Assembly: GCF_030936135.1 (NCBI RefSeq)
Contig: NC_082594.1
Coordinates: 21,061,553 to 21,125,552, forward strand
Source: Gavia stellata
Taxonomy: Eukaryota > Chordata > Aves > Gaviiformes > Gaviidae
Direction of reading: 5' to 3'
DNA length: 64,000 bases
Part shown: one piece after another, positions 10,577 through 23,468 of the stretch
Position numbering within the stretch: the first letter of the stretch is position 1
Layout: every line of letters starts with the position of its first letter
Translations under genes and position numbers: made by a program
Notes under the pieces: model-generated
Told to the model about the DNA's origin: nothing
The model's input: only the letters and a program-made list of their open reading frames with translations
The model's database searches: none

Positions 10577-13500
10577 TTACGAAATAAAGTGCCGGTAAAA
10601 GAAAGTTCTTCCAAAGCTTCATTAGTCACAGCTTTGTTTGTACTCTGAAGCATGAACGTCTATACACCATGTACATATAAACTGCTTGTTATAGGCACTT
10701 AAAGTAAGTCTTTCTCCTCCCCCACCCTGACTAGAGCCTGTCACTAACATAATTAATAAAATCAGACGGATTTATCGATACCCTCCCAACTATGCTTGTG
10801 CAAGCACGTGTGACTGCTAAATGCTTTTGACACTGTGAACAGTGGTTAAGTGGTGACAGAAAACTTAAAGAATTGAACTGGCAGATACATATGGACGGCC
10901 CAGTTCCCTGAAACCAAGGCAATTAATCAGAGAAGAGAGGCAGACTGCACAGCCCATCCCCTTGTAGCACACCTCCTCCCTTTCTCATAAATACATCAAT
11001 ATATATGGGTGCACATTTAAATAGATATGTCTTTTTCTTACCTTTGCTTCTAAGTCTTATTTTTGTCACTGTTTGTTCTATACTGTTTCTAAACTGGAAA
11101 ACTCATTTTGAAAGCTTTTTCTGCTAATAACATGCTGCTTTTCTGAGGAAGGTAAAAAACAAAATAGAATTACCTATTTTCTTAAAAATCAGAAGTGGGG
11201 GGGATGGGTGTGTAGGCAGAAGAGCCTTTAAGCTGGCATGTAGCCAAGTGAAAATGGCAAAACTCACATCCTGCAGGTTGTGCGAAGGGTTTTTGGACCT
11301 TCACATGTCAGAAACCTCATCTCATGTTTCATGCTAGGAACCTCTAGCACCTCTAGCACCCCAGTGCATGGCAGCACCTTGCTTGAAAAGTTCCTTGGTG
11401 CAGTCAGGAGGAAATCCTTCCTTTTTAAGACAAAGTGTAAGAATAAATATGGCAAACTGAAAATATTTCCTGTTGTGGGCTTTGCCTTACAAATGTAGAC
11501 CACACCTATCAGTTTTATTTCCTCTCCTCCTGAGGAGAGAGGTGGGTGCTATAAAGCTCTTGCAGATGCAATTAATCTCACAGAACCTGATAGGTTCAGG
11601 ATTTCTGAGGCAGCAGGGCACTCTGCCTGAAGACTTCCCTCAGCACAGGGGTATCTCTACTAGGGTAAAATTAAGGATGTAAAGAAGAGACCATCCTTCA
11701 TGGCCTCCCCTCAGCTTTGCTGGCTTTCCAACTGCATTTCTGCTAGCTGGTGCAAGGGAAGGCAGGCAGGAGGCTACAGGGAAGTGTCAGGGCTGGGCTG
11801 TGGCAGCGTGCTGGGCTTACATCTGTAGTCTAACATTTAAAGGTAGCCCTTATGCCTTTTTAACATACCCTGGGGGCTACCTGTCAGAGATCAAGGACCT
11901 GCAATCAGCTCCCTGCTGGCTGCTCTTCCCTCTTCATTTCACCTAAGCTCTCCAGTGGAGAGTCAGCCTTTATGTTTAAAGATGAATCTAGAAAGACTGC
12001 TCTTGGAGTTTTAATAATTAAAGGCTGCATTTACAAAGTCAGCTTAGAGAAAGTTGTTTCTTACGTCACGCTGCTCTTTTAATTTCATGGGAGAAGGAGA
12101 GTGAGCAACAATAATTACACTTTCATTGCTTTGAAGAGTAACTAGAGATTTAACATCGACTTTACAGATTATATCATATCCCTGACAGGAACCTTGGCCT
12201 CTGGTGCTTATTTATGGTGGTAACACCTAATGATATGCGTGTTTTAACTGCAGATGGTCCTGGAGGATGCGCACTGGCTCTAGCCAGCTACGAATTAGTG
12301 AAACTGCAGATGAGGTAACCCAGAGAAGAAAAACCCTTTATTTCACAGGTATTAAAATTTTTGCAGAAGATAAAGCTGAAGAACGTTGTGTCCCCGCTCT
12401 CTCTGCTCCTAACTGTGTGATAATTACTGCAGAAAATAATTATTGAAATTGTGGTTTAAATTTAATTTTCAAAGCCAGGATGATCTCAAAGAGATAGGTT
12501 GAAATGGTTTTGTTTATTACAAGGCAAATCACCTTAACGTACTGATAAAATGAAGCTGTAACTTTAGGCATTGTTATAATGGTGAATCAAGTCACACAGG
12601 AAAACTACACCCTTAGTCAGTTTTTCATACTACCATACCACTATTTGAAATATTACATGATGTGGGAGGGTAGCAAAAGAAAACAATTTCCAGAAACACA
12701 ATGTTATGATGATGTGAGAGCTGATGGGAATACATACGTTATGTGGTTCCAACATTTGGAACCCCACACTGTACTTGGAGCTACATTTTGGAAAAAAGAA
12801 GGCATAAAGCAGTACAAAGCCAGGTTAAAGTCTTGTTCAACATACGATTTGATACATCTCCGTCTTTGAGAACCATAGCTAAAAGAAAGTATGAAGTGAG
12901 TTGTTCACAGGAATTATTAGTACACTTGGGTTTTAATTCATCTGTATTCTTGTGAAACATCAAGGGTTCCAGTGCAGTAAAAAGTGGTGAGAAGATTGCC
13001 ATTCATCTCCAGGTTCAGGAGTGCCATGCCAAAATTATAGAAGGAATAGACTGGCCAAAAAAAAAAAAAAAGGCAAAACATAAAAAAACCCTGGATGTAA
13101 CATTTGTGTAGTGATCAGTGTTCATAAGTTGTGAAATATTTTGTGTTTTATTAGCAGCACAACATTAAGGTGACAGATTGCCAAGTAAAGAGAGCAGTTA
13201 CAGTCTGATGCTGTCATGTGAGCCATTGCACAGTGATGTCTTGAAAAATACACTTTCTTTGGTTTAGCTCATGCTACGGGAAGATGCACGAAGTGCAAAG
13301 TAGATGGGTAAGTTGCAAATAATTGAATTATAATACAAACAACACATCAAAGAGGAAAAATGTAAATACACACGGAGCAGCCTAAGAAAGGATATTCTGC
13401 AACCACTGATTATAGATTTTGTCAGGAACTTTTTGCAACCTTGCTGGTTTTATCGTATACCAAAGAGCCACGCACAGAACTGCTGTCAGTCTTTTGAATG

Positions 13501-15909
13501 TCTTTCATTTCACTAAGCAGATATCAAAGATTAGACTATGTGCCTCTCCCAAAATAGGTAGCAATTTAAGAAGTTGTAATTCACCTGCTCCAGGGCATCT
13601 GCCTAATTCTTCTGCTTATACAAGGAGAGGCTCTAAAGCGCTGTAATCTTCAAGGTCTTCGTCTGGAGAAATGGGTTTTGAATGACATTGAACACTGCAT
13701 TTACTCATGGAGGAGCCAGATCATGCAGAACTATAGGGAAAAGCACAGTTGTGGAGAAGTATGGCAGCATCCCAAACACTTGCATTAGAGCAGAGGGAAC
13801 ATGTACTCATTTTGGGGCTGACACACAGACTGTCATGGGCCAGACAATAAATCTGACCTTGCTGCTGAGCAGGGACAACACCTCCCTTCTCCTCCTCCTT
13901 ACAGATCAGATGTGTGAGCCAGGTTTTAGCCTATGTTAAAGACTGACACAGAAGTCTCTGCACCAGCCAAGGTCCTGTCTCTGGACATGCTGCCAGTGCT
14001 ATATCCACCCTGCTTCTGGGCCAGCACCTCACTTGTGAGGTTGCAAAGGCTGAGGTCTCTTCAGGCCCACAGATGACAGCCTCCTCATGCCAAAACATAT
14101 TTTTAATTTTTTTTTTTCATCCAGACATAATATTAGGACATGAGAAGGATCATTCACAGCCCTCCAGGCATGGTATTTCTGCAACATGACAACAAGAGTG
14201 TATGAGATGTGTCTGAGCAGTTGGTCTGAGGGTGTTTCTTAAACTGCAAGGCCTTCTGGGGCAGTGTCTAAGGACACTTACCTGTAAGTTAGCCAAACTT
14301 ATCTTAGTTTCATCTATGCTGTGAGATGCATGTGATAGTATATTAAACAGTCCCTCGATAAATCAGCTCCCGAACAAATCCTGGGCTTTCTGTCTGGGAG
14401 AGTGAGCAGGTATGGTCCAAAATAACCACAGAGAGAGCCAGCAGCTCTGCAGCGCCACATCAGTTCTCTGCTGCTCTATTTCTTTCAATAATGTAGATGC
14501 CACCATAGCCTACCAGGTGGTTTCTATTATAGTTCCCAGGCCCTTGTGATACTCAACACAGGGAAAAGTACATTGATTACTAAGAAATTCAATTAAAATT
14601 TTAAATTATTTGTTCAAATATTTTCAGTGCAGATTTTCAGCTTGCAGCAAAAGAACAGGGTCTTTTTCAAATTTGTTTGCAACTGGATTTGGTAGAAATA
14701 TGCCTGTCTTGAATAAATTTTAAGTTTTTCAACCACATCTTGCATTATGAAGGTAAAGACATTTCAAGCATAGGTCAAATGATCTGGCGGGTCTGGATCC
14801 TGACAAATCCATCACTATGGAAATAAAAAAGAAATTAAAATACTGGGGGGGTGAAATATATTTAGTTACTATAGAGCCTGACTCTGCTACTAACATAAAT
14901 AAGGAAATAATTTCTGAGGTAAGACTGCCACTTGAAACTTAATTCACTATTCATGAAATGTGGCAGCAGATACAAGTTCCAGTTCTGTGCTGTGAATCAT
15001 TGAACACCCACGGATTTACAGGGCCATCACACACTGCCATCCATGCACACAATTCAGCCTTTCCTCTGGACAAACACCCTGGCAGTACATAGTCATAATT
15101 GGTTGGTGCCTGTTGTGCTTTGGCTCGAACTCTGAATTTCATTTTGTGGCTCTCTCAGTCACTTGATTTTATTTGAACATCATTTTTCTATTTCTTAATT
15201 GACTTCACATCTAATGGCAAATTTAAAAGAAAATGAGGGAGATGGGGCTGTGCTATTATCACACTACTGTATCAGAGGCCCTTTCAGGCACATTATCACA
15301 CCAGTAATGCTGCTGAGATCTGGTGGTGTCATTAAGCACAAAATGTATGAAGCTCTATTGTGATATTATGAATCTGCATTGTATTTAATTAAAATCTTAA
15401 AACTGTAACATCATCATTTGCCAGACATGACAACACAACCATGATAGAAATTAATTTATAAAACTTTTGCAGGTGAAGATCCTCAGCAAAACTGAGAACA
15501 TAGGAAAACAGAAAGATGTTTATCTCCATTTACAGCCTAGTTATTTCCAGAAAAAGGACTGGTTTTCTCTGGACTTTTTGGCTTGTGAGAAGACATTTGA
15601 CATTTTCAGACATCTCTTATTTTCTGTTTGACATTTTCAAGCATCTCTTATTTTTTGTGATGGGCAATCACAAATGAGACTGAATACTTACTGCTGACCT
15701 GAAAATGTAAGGTTGTGCTGTCAAAATATGCACTGTTCTCCTGAGCTCGTCTCCTTGGCTATGAATTAATAAACCTGTGTTCTTTCTCATTCACTTATTT
15801 CCAAAGTCCAGGGGAAGTTATCTGATCTTTACACAAAGTGCCTTTGCATTGGACAGTTTCCAGAGTAAATACCAAAAGCTATCACAGCCTTGGAAAACAT
15901 GATGTGTGC
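10577..15909. other. No supported gene; possible regulatory DNA
   Basis: AT-rich unique sequence with no recognisable repeat family and no supported coding region. Around 11970-12200 there is a dense set of motif-like words, including TTACGTCACG (cAMP-response-element-like) and several TAAT/ATTA cores. A short exon-like interval lies at 12254-12314. A poly-A run lies near 13060. Open frames here (for example 13419-13646) have no recognisable content. Confidence 0.4.
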
Positions 15910-16304
15910 AGGCACCTTGCAAGAATTAGGATTATTTAGCCTAGAGAAGAATAGACTGAGAGGAGACATGATAACAGTCTTTAAGTATGTAAACATTTCC
16001 TGAAAAGAGGAATGAAATAAACCATTCTTTATGTCAACTGAGGATATGACAAGGAGCAATGGGCTTAAACTTTGACAAGAGAGATTTAGGTTAAATGCTA
16101 GGAAGAGCTTCCTAACAACAAGGAAAGGGAAGCAATGGACAAGATCCCGAGGAGGAAGAGGAGCCCCTATCAACAGAGGGTTTTTGAATGGCCTGATCAA
16201 ATATCTCCCAGGGATGGTTGATGGTTAACTGATCTTCTTGGGCACCAAGATGGGTTAGAAGTCTCTTCATGTTCTTTCTGGCTGCACTTTCTGTGATTCT
16301 ATAG
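15910..16304 (+). mobile_element. CR1 3' fragment
   Basis: The plus strand has the CR1 landmarks 'ttaggattatttagcctagag', 'gaatagactgagaggagac', 'aggttaaatgctaggaagag' and the terminal 'ctttctgtgattctatag'. It covers the end of ORF2 and the short 3' UTR. It is diverged and has indels, so no frame survives. Confidence 0.8.
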
Positions 16305-19300
16305 AGAAGAGAGTAAATTCTTTCAGTAAGCTTAATCAATTCACTGGATGAAGGTATCTCTGATGTATACTGTTGAACTTGGTTTAACGCCAGCAAGTTG
16401 AAACAGCCATGCAGTTACATGAACCTTTTTTCTCTTCTTGTTTCCTTAATGTTCTTCACTCAGGCTATCTGTGTACCTCTAATCAAGCTGTTAATGATCC
16501 ACAGTGCCTGTTCTACTCTTTATGGCACATTTCTGTTGGAACTGCATTAAGTTTCACGCTTAACGCTGGCTTTCCAGTATAGAAAGATCTTTGATATTTT
16601 TGATACCCTGGTTCATTAATCTGCTTTTTATTTGTTCGTTTCCTAGCCCAAGTGCAATTTAAGAAGAGAAGATATTTTTCATGGTACTTTGTTATTAGTG
16701 TCTCCTAGCAACACAACATCCTCTCAAACAGACCCTGATCATCTCCACAAAATCTGCATCATCTCTGGAGTTACACTGAACATTTCAGAAAAAAGTCCAA
16801 GTTACTTCCACATTCTCTCCACTAACTCCAATCTTCTAGAAACATAAAGTTTAAATCATATACAAAATAAAAAGGTAGCTTGTTGATCCTTCGATAAAAG
16901 GGAAGTTAAAGAAGCACTCCTATCCACACACTGAAAATTTTACTTTATCAGGCTATGTCTCAACCACCCATAACACCAAACAGGAATCCCCACAAACGAT
17001 AGGGACCTGTGAAAAATGGAACTGCAATTAAAAAGAGGGATTAGAGCCTGGAGTTAAAATCTCATAGTAAATCACACAGCATGATAGGTGGAGCTGTGGA
17101 GCATCAGGCTGCTGTGAGGATGCACAGGTCACCAGCCAAGACCCAGGGTCTGGTTCTCCAGCCACAGGACACAGGAACATTTGTCATTATTCAGTGGTTT
17201 TCGCAGTCCAGAGCTCCTAAGCAAGGAATACTTTGGGGGTGAACTCTGTTAAGGAATGCACCCACAGGTCCAAAGTGTGTCTGGTGATGCAGACGTAGTA
17301 AGGAGGACTAATGGAAAAAAGTACACTAAACAGTTTGCCACCTAAAGCTGGCAATAACTGGCAGGCCTCCCTTTATTTCTCTTCAACAGAACATTTGTAG
17401 CTGCCACTCTTTGAGGCCAAGAAAACTGAAGAGAAGCAGAGGAGACTAGCTGAGATACTGGATGAGGTCAGTTAGGAACAGAACCAGTACTGGTGTCCAT
17501 GACAAGGGCGGCTCGCTGCGAAGTGTAATACTAGGCTGAGAAATTATTCCTGCTATTCTCTGAAGATGGTCTCAGGAGAAAGAGGATTTGTACTGGGAGC
17601 AGGACTGACAGCTCCATTGAAAGTCCTTGAGGCTTCCTGCTCTGTCTTCTGTGATGTCTCTTGTCCAGCAAAGGCAGGCAGCATGGTCACCATTGGTAAG
17701 GGGAAATCAGGGATTTTTTTCATCCACAGGATGGAGCCCTGCCTGCACAGTTGTTGAAGGCACACTGCAAGCACATGTTGCACTGTGTGTGGAGCATGTG
17801 TTTTGTGCTAGAGAGGACTGTGGGTAGGCACAAAGGCTTGTGGGATGTAGGGTGCTGGCATTCACCCTGAGTGCTGGGTAGTGTGTCTTCTGCTCTAGAG
17901 ATGGTGCTGGTCCTCAGCAGTGGAGGCATAAACAGGTCAGCACCATTTCATTCATGGGTCAGAGACTGCTCCTGGGGCAGATGCTTTTGGCAATGTCAAT
18001 ACAGCCATTCTCTCCCTAGCTTACACAGAATGGGCTAGCTGGCCTGCAAACCAGTGTGAAAATTACCTTTTCTCAGGTTTTAGAGAAAGATTACAGGAGG
18101 TAAGGAAGAGCTTTGTGTGGAAGGGGAGTGGGCGGACTAAGTTTACAACCAGCAGCACTTGGGAGGTCTGGGAGTTTTTCTAAATTAAGGTTGAATTTGG
18201 GCAATAACTTCAGCCAAAAAATGACAAGAGAAATATATGCAGCAAGATTTGTATGGTTAGGCTGGCTGGCCAAGCATATGACACCCGTGGCCACAGTTCC
18301 AGAGAATGTCGCAATATCTGAATATTTTATGGATGTCACGGCTGCAAACCTGTCTTCCCTTTCATGCTGCTGATGAAAAACAGAGGTGTTTGTAGTCATC
18401 ACACCTACTGAATGCCATTAAAAGATTCCAAAAATTTGGACCAAGGAAAGTTTACTAAAGCTGAACAAGTATGTTTCAATCATCAGTGTTGGAAGCCTCT
18501 TGGAAGTGTAAAGAAAACTGTCATAACTCAGTAGATAGATGCTGGAAGTAAGAGTAACTCATGTGCCTCATCTGCCCTGAGGCGTTCTCTTTCTTTTCCA
18601 GTGAACTTTACACTTTAAGCATTTTTAATGCGTGAAGTACACTTCAGCATATTCGTCAGGAACACACTGAGTACTGAAATTCAACCTATCCTGTGAATTG
18701 TGTGGTAAATAGATTTGTAACTAATTAATTTTCTGAAGTACTTCTTTCCACATGTGTTGATTTTTACAGCTTGGTACTAAAACAAACAAATGGTACTTAA
18801 TTGCAGTTACAATATGTTACTAAAATTTGAATGCCTATGGTTTCTGTCATGATTTAATTGCAATTCTTTGGACAACAGCTCTTTAGATATACATCCTCTC
18901 CAAGGATGTATATCGGTGCTAGAATAGCCGCATTTTACTGCAGTAAAATCTCTCTTTATTTCAAATTCATAGTCATTTGAGTAAATCTTAGATAAGGTGA
19001 AGTAGATTTTTTCTCTCTATCAGCATGTTCCCTAGTACTGTTAAAGCACAGAGTGCCTGATGTAAATTTGGAAGTTTCCTATTGCCTTATTTGTCAGAGA
19101 AAATTGCTGCTGTATGCATGCCATCCTTGCAGCAAGCCCTGCCACATACCCCTCAGTTAGTGTTGTATACTATTAATGTAATTCTTGACAATGTTTCTGC
19201 TGTAAGCGGGTCTGAGCAGTCAGTACTACAGTAAATTAGTTCCCTGGGCTGCCCAAGTTACCCTGGTGGCTTCATCAGCCACCAGAGTAGGGAGAGCGCA

Positions 19301-22300
19301 GAGGAGGACTGAGGACACCTTGCCTTCTCTCCCACAGGACTGTGAGGTCTACGTTTTACCTCCCGGGCTGCAGCACAGAGTATCGAGCACTGCATTACTG
19401 ATACCATTTAAACTATGGTGAGGTTTACTCCTTCGCAGAGAATCCTCCTCAGGGGCTTTTTTCACCTTTTGAGAAATAAGGGGTTGACAAAAAACCAAAA
19501 GAGCACTCTTCTTTCAAAGGGTTTTTTGTTGTTGTTGTTTAGGCATTTTTGTTTGTTTCTACTCCATGTTTACTTGTGATGGGTTTTTCCCTCTTAAGTA
19601 TTCACTGTTGAGATTCATATAAGGAGTTGAAAAAAAAGAGCTGTTAAATCATCAGTCCATCCTGTTCAGAGGGCAAACCTGGCACTATACCAGCAGGAGA
19701 CAGTGCCTATCACTCAGTGAAAGGCAAAGCAGCAGAGTAACAACCCCCAGGGCAGTCTTTGCTCCTGGAGTCAGAGGGCAGCTATTACATGGGGCAAGGA
19801 AGGGCAGCCTGTTCCTCCTCACATCCTCTGCTTCATCTGTAAGTGGGAATCCTCAGGCTTTGCTGCACTGAGAGTCACTGCTGCAGCTTGCCATGCTTTC
19901 TGAACATTCATGATTACTCTCTTCTGTAAGACAGAACATGCATTTTTAATTCTTCACTTCTTCCCCAAAGAACTGAAGTAGAATGAGAAACTTCCTTTTA
20001 ACACTCCCAAGTGATGGTCCAGGCTCTGTGCCTGTTACAAGTCCCCTGTTCCAAGGGGATTAACGACTAACAATTTAGTCATTAATGTTGACAGTAGCCT
20101 GATGCTCACTTTGCATCTTCCACATCATGATGGAAATGCCATTTCCAAAGGGCTTATGAAGAAGCTGTCACAGACTGCTAAGTAAATGTGAAGTTTTCCT
20201 TGTGCATGTGTGCAGCCAATACTGCCTCTTTTTCTTTCCCTAAATGCTGACACACATGTGTCTTCCAAGTCATGTTCTTGCCCAACTCCTGTCCAACACA
20301 CACACAAATGCCACAAATGTCAGCAGGGCTTGTCCACTGAGCCTGTAATTCCAGACACCTCTTCAAGCACACCTTCATTTTAATGCTTCTCAGTTCCACA
20401 TCTGCATCTGAATTTTCTGGTTTCAACCCTTTTTTTAACTTTTTCAACTTCATCCTGATCCTATGGAGTTGATGGAAGAGAATCCACTTGACTTTCTCTA
20501 TAAGGATGAGGACATGGAGAAAGGAAGAAGAAACAGGATTTACATAAAGAGATCACTTATTCTAAATCCAATTATAAGAACTATGGTTGATTTCATCTCT
20601 CACTGCTGTTATTTTTGTAGCATTTATGCATGTGTCAGTGGTTTAATGTCTGACAAGAAAAGTGTCTGGTCATTAGAAGGTTTCAGACTCATGCCTCTAG
20701 ATCTAAAAATTATTGAGCCCCAGCTCAAAGGTGACAAATTTACCCTTAGGTGAGGCAGGGCTACATTTATCAAGCTTTCAAATACCTGTCTTGCAGTGTG
20801 CAGCCAGCTCATTTAGTATATGACTACCCCTATTCGATTTTCTGCCTTCAACTTTCTGCCTTCAACTTTCTTCTGTTCCTGTGCTTTTAGCCTTAGGCAG
20901 CAAACAGGACTAGACCCAGTGTGCTGGGTGATGTATAAGACATAAGCCATCATTCCAGTATAAAATGTACGTAGCAGGTGTGTGAAATAATCAGAAGATT
21001 TTGTGGGAGGAAGGGCCACAGTAGCTGTAGCATTTTTTGGTCTTGTCACTGGATCAGCTCACACTGGCCATGCATCACTTATGCCCTTTGGGGCCAGGTT
21101 CTGCCTCTCTTACTCATCTTAAATAGTCCCTTGCTCCGCAGTCATGATTATTGAATAGGACTGCAGGGAAACTGAGGTGCTACCACTGCAAGGCAAGATG
21201 CAAGGCAAGACAGACTGAAGAGGTGTCCTTGTTTTCCAGTGTCCTTGTAGATAACTTTCCCTCTTTATACGTTGTTGATATCACTGGAAAAAAACACTCA
21301 ACACAAATTTAAAGGAAAATTTGGTGTGGGTTTGTAGGTTATTTTTCTTCTAACCACAGATTAGAACTTCAAAGGGTTATTTTGGGCCAGGTAAAGCTTA
21401 GGAGCTTTATTTGTCTCTCCCCAGCAAGGTAAATAGGATCTCTGCTCTGCTGTGATCAAGCCTATTTACTTGACAGTTTACAATAAAACTAGAATCAATA
21501 TCTTTATTGTGTCATGTGGAAATGTATATATGTGTTAGATAAAGCCCTGCAGTTACAGCAACATGAAAGACATAAATATAGTGCTTTGAACTTTTGGGGA
21601 ATTGGTTTTAGGAATAATATATTTTATATGGCAGAGACACTACCGATATCAGAGAGACTCAACTAATGGACAATGCACTAAAAGTTAAAATGGTACCTTC
21701 CTTAAATCACAAAAAAGTGAATATCATGATTCTTCCAGATGTAGTTTTAATGAGACAGGCACAGTATTTGAGTAGCAGAGGTTGCTACTCGCCCACTTAA
21801 AGCAATTATCAGCCTCCCCACAATGACCATCTAATGTTCCTCAAAGTAAACGACAATTGTATATATCTGATATTGTATTCAACCAGCCTATGATAAGACT
21901 ATTCCATGATTACTGTATACTTTTAGCCTCATTTTGAACAACTGCTTTCTAATTCTAGTACAAGAATACTGCAACATTTTGACAGTGGTACATTTTCCCA
22001 AGGCTGAGAGTTACCCAAGGGTAACGGAACTTAAAGGTCAACTTTCTGTCTCACTGTGAATTTAAATTTCAGCTGTAACGAATTAACATTTAGTTTTTCT
22101 TTCTGGCTGATTCCAAGTCTTACAAGACACTGCTACCTTAGCCGGAACTATTTTGCCAAACAACAAAAATTGAATCCATTTCAAAAGGTACACAGGTCTT
22201 TCCAATTGCTATGGGAGATTATTTAACAGTTGTCTGTCAGATTCAGCATTCATCAGGAGAGAAGAGTGTAGTGTCAAGTGCTCTGTGTGCGGCTGCGCTC

Positions 22301-22614
22301 TGCAGTTTGTTGCTCTCTGGAGCAGAAAGAAGCTAATTACTGGCTCACAGAGCAGTTTGTGGTGACTTGTGGGCACCTACTCAAGATGGGTTCGCTCTGT
22401 AGCAAGTCACTGATTATAAATCAATTTACAAACCCTAAATGGTAGGTTTCATCTCACATACCTTTATGTGACGTTGATGGACAGAGCAGAAGGGGAAAAT
22501 CCCTGTATGCCCTTTCTTCTCCAAGAGTTCCAGAGAGGAGAGGAGCCTGTGAGAAAGGTGTGCTCAGATTCCTTCTCACTAAGAGGAGGGAAAATAAATG
22601 AACACGTCTGAAAC
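16305..22614. other. No supported gene; AT-rich sequence
   Basis: No repeat family or coding region I can support. Short frames at 17553-17783 and 18091-18402 are antisense pairs with no motif. A short (GTT) run lies near 19520-19540. Two adjacent palindromes lie at 18886-18949. A 7-bp inverted pair, GTTACCC/GGGTAAC, lies near 22010. Confidence 0.4.
18886..18949. repeat. Two adjacent perfect palindromes
   Basis: 18886-18897 (GATATACATCCT) pairs exactly with 18903-18914 (AGGATGTATATC), giving a 12-bp stem with a 5-nt loop. Seventeen bases further on, 18932-18949 (ATTTTACTGCAGTAAAAT) is a perfect 18-bp palindrome without a spacer. Function is unknown. The stems are too short for a typical microRNA precursor. 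Confidence 0.8.
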
Positions 22615-23468
22615 AGAATCACAGAATCACTAAGGTTGGAAAAGACCTGTAAGATCATCCAGTCCAACCATCAACCCAACACCACCATGGCCACTAAACC
22701 ATGTCCCATATTGCCACGTCCACATGTTCCTTGAACACCTCCAGGGAGGGTGACTCCACCACCTCCCTGGGCAGCCTGTTCCAGTGTCTCACCACTCTCT
22801 CAGTAAAGAAATTTTTCCTAATATCCAGCTTGAACCTCCCCTGGCGCAACTTGAGGCCATTTTCTCTTGTCCTGTCACTCGTCACTTGGGAGAAGAGACC
22901 AACACCCACCTCTCTGCAACCCCCTTTCAGGTAGTTGTAGAGAGCGATAAGGTCTCCCCTCAGCCTCCTCTTCTCCAGGCTAAACAACCCCAGTTCCCTC
23001 AGCCGCTCCTCATAAGACTTGTGCTCCAGACCCCTCACCAGCTTTGTCGCCCTTCTCTGGACACGCTCCAGCACCTCAATGTCCTTCTTGTAGTGAGGGG
23101 CCCAAAACTGAACACAGGATTCGAGGTGCAGCCTCACCAGCGCCGAGTACAGGGACACGATCACCTCCCTGCTCCTGCTGGCCACACTGTTTCTGATACA
23201 GGCCAGGATGCTGTTGGCCTTCTTGGCCACCTGGGCACACTGATGGCTCATATTCAGCTGGCTGTCAATCAACACCCCCAGGTCCTTTTTTGTGGGGCAG
23301 CTTTTCAGCCACTCATCCCCAAGCCTGTAGCGTTGCTTGGGGTTGTTGTGACCCAAGTGCAGGACCCGGCACTTGGCCTTGTTGAACCTCATACAATTGA
23401 CCTCGGCCCATCGATCCAGCCTGTCCAGATCCCTCTGCAGAGCCTTCCTACCCTCAAGCAGATAACAT
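22615..23468 (-). mobile_element. Young 5'-truncated CR1 copy
   Basis: Minus-strand CR1 of about 0.85 kb with a clean 3' tail, the 'agaatcacagaatcactaagg' repeat at 22615. It is truncated in the reverse transcriptase coding region near 23468. The remaining ORF2 portion is uninterrupted and close to what I remember of the CR1 consensus, so this is the youngest-looking CR1 in the window. A 16-bp direct repeat flanks a short palindrome right at its 5' junction (23469-23515). Confidence 0.92.
22694..23392 (-). pseudogene. CR1 ORF2 C-terminal fragment, frame intact
   Basis: A 232-codon open frame covers the reverse transcriptase C-terminal region: [76 protein letters not shown] and [20 protein letters not shown]. 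The catalytic FADD box and the whole endonuclease are missing because the copy is 5'-truncated, so no functional protein is expected. The stop is at 22694, followed by a short 3' UTR. Confidence 0.88.

Noticed and set aside
13268..13307. 40-bp exon-like interval with a strong donor (ATGG|GTAAGT)
   Set aside because: The acceptor is ordinary, the interval is very short, and no neighbouring exon could be joined with confidence.
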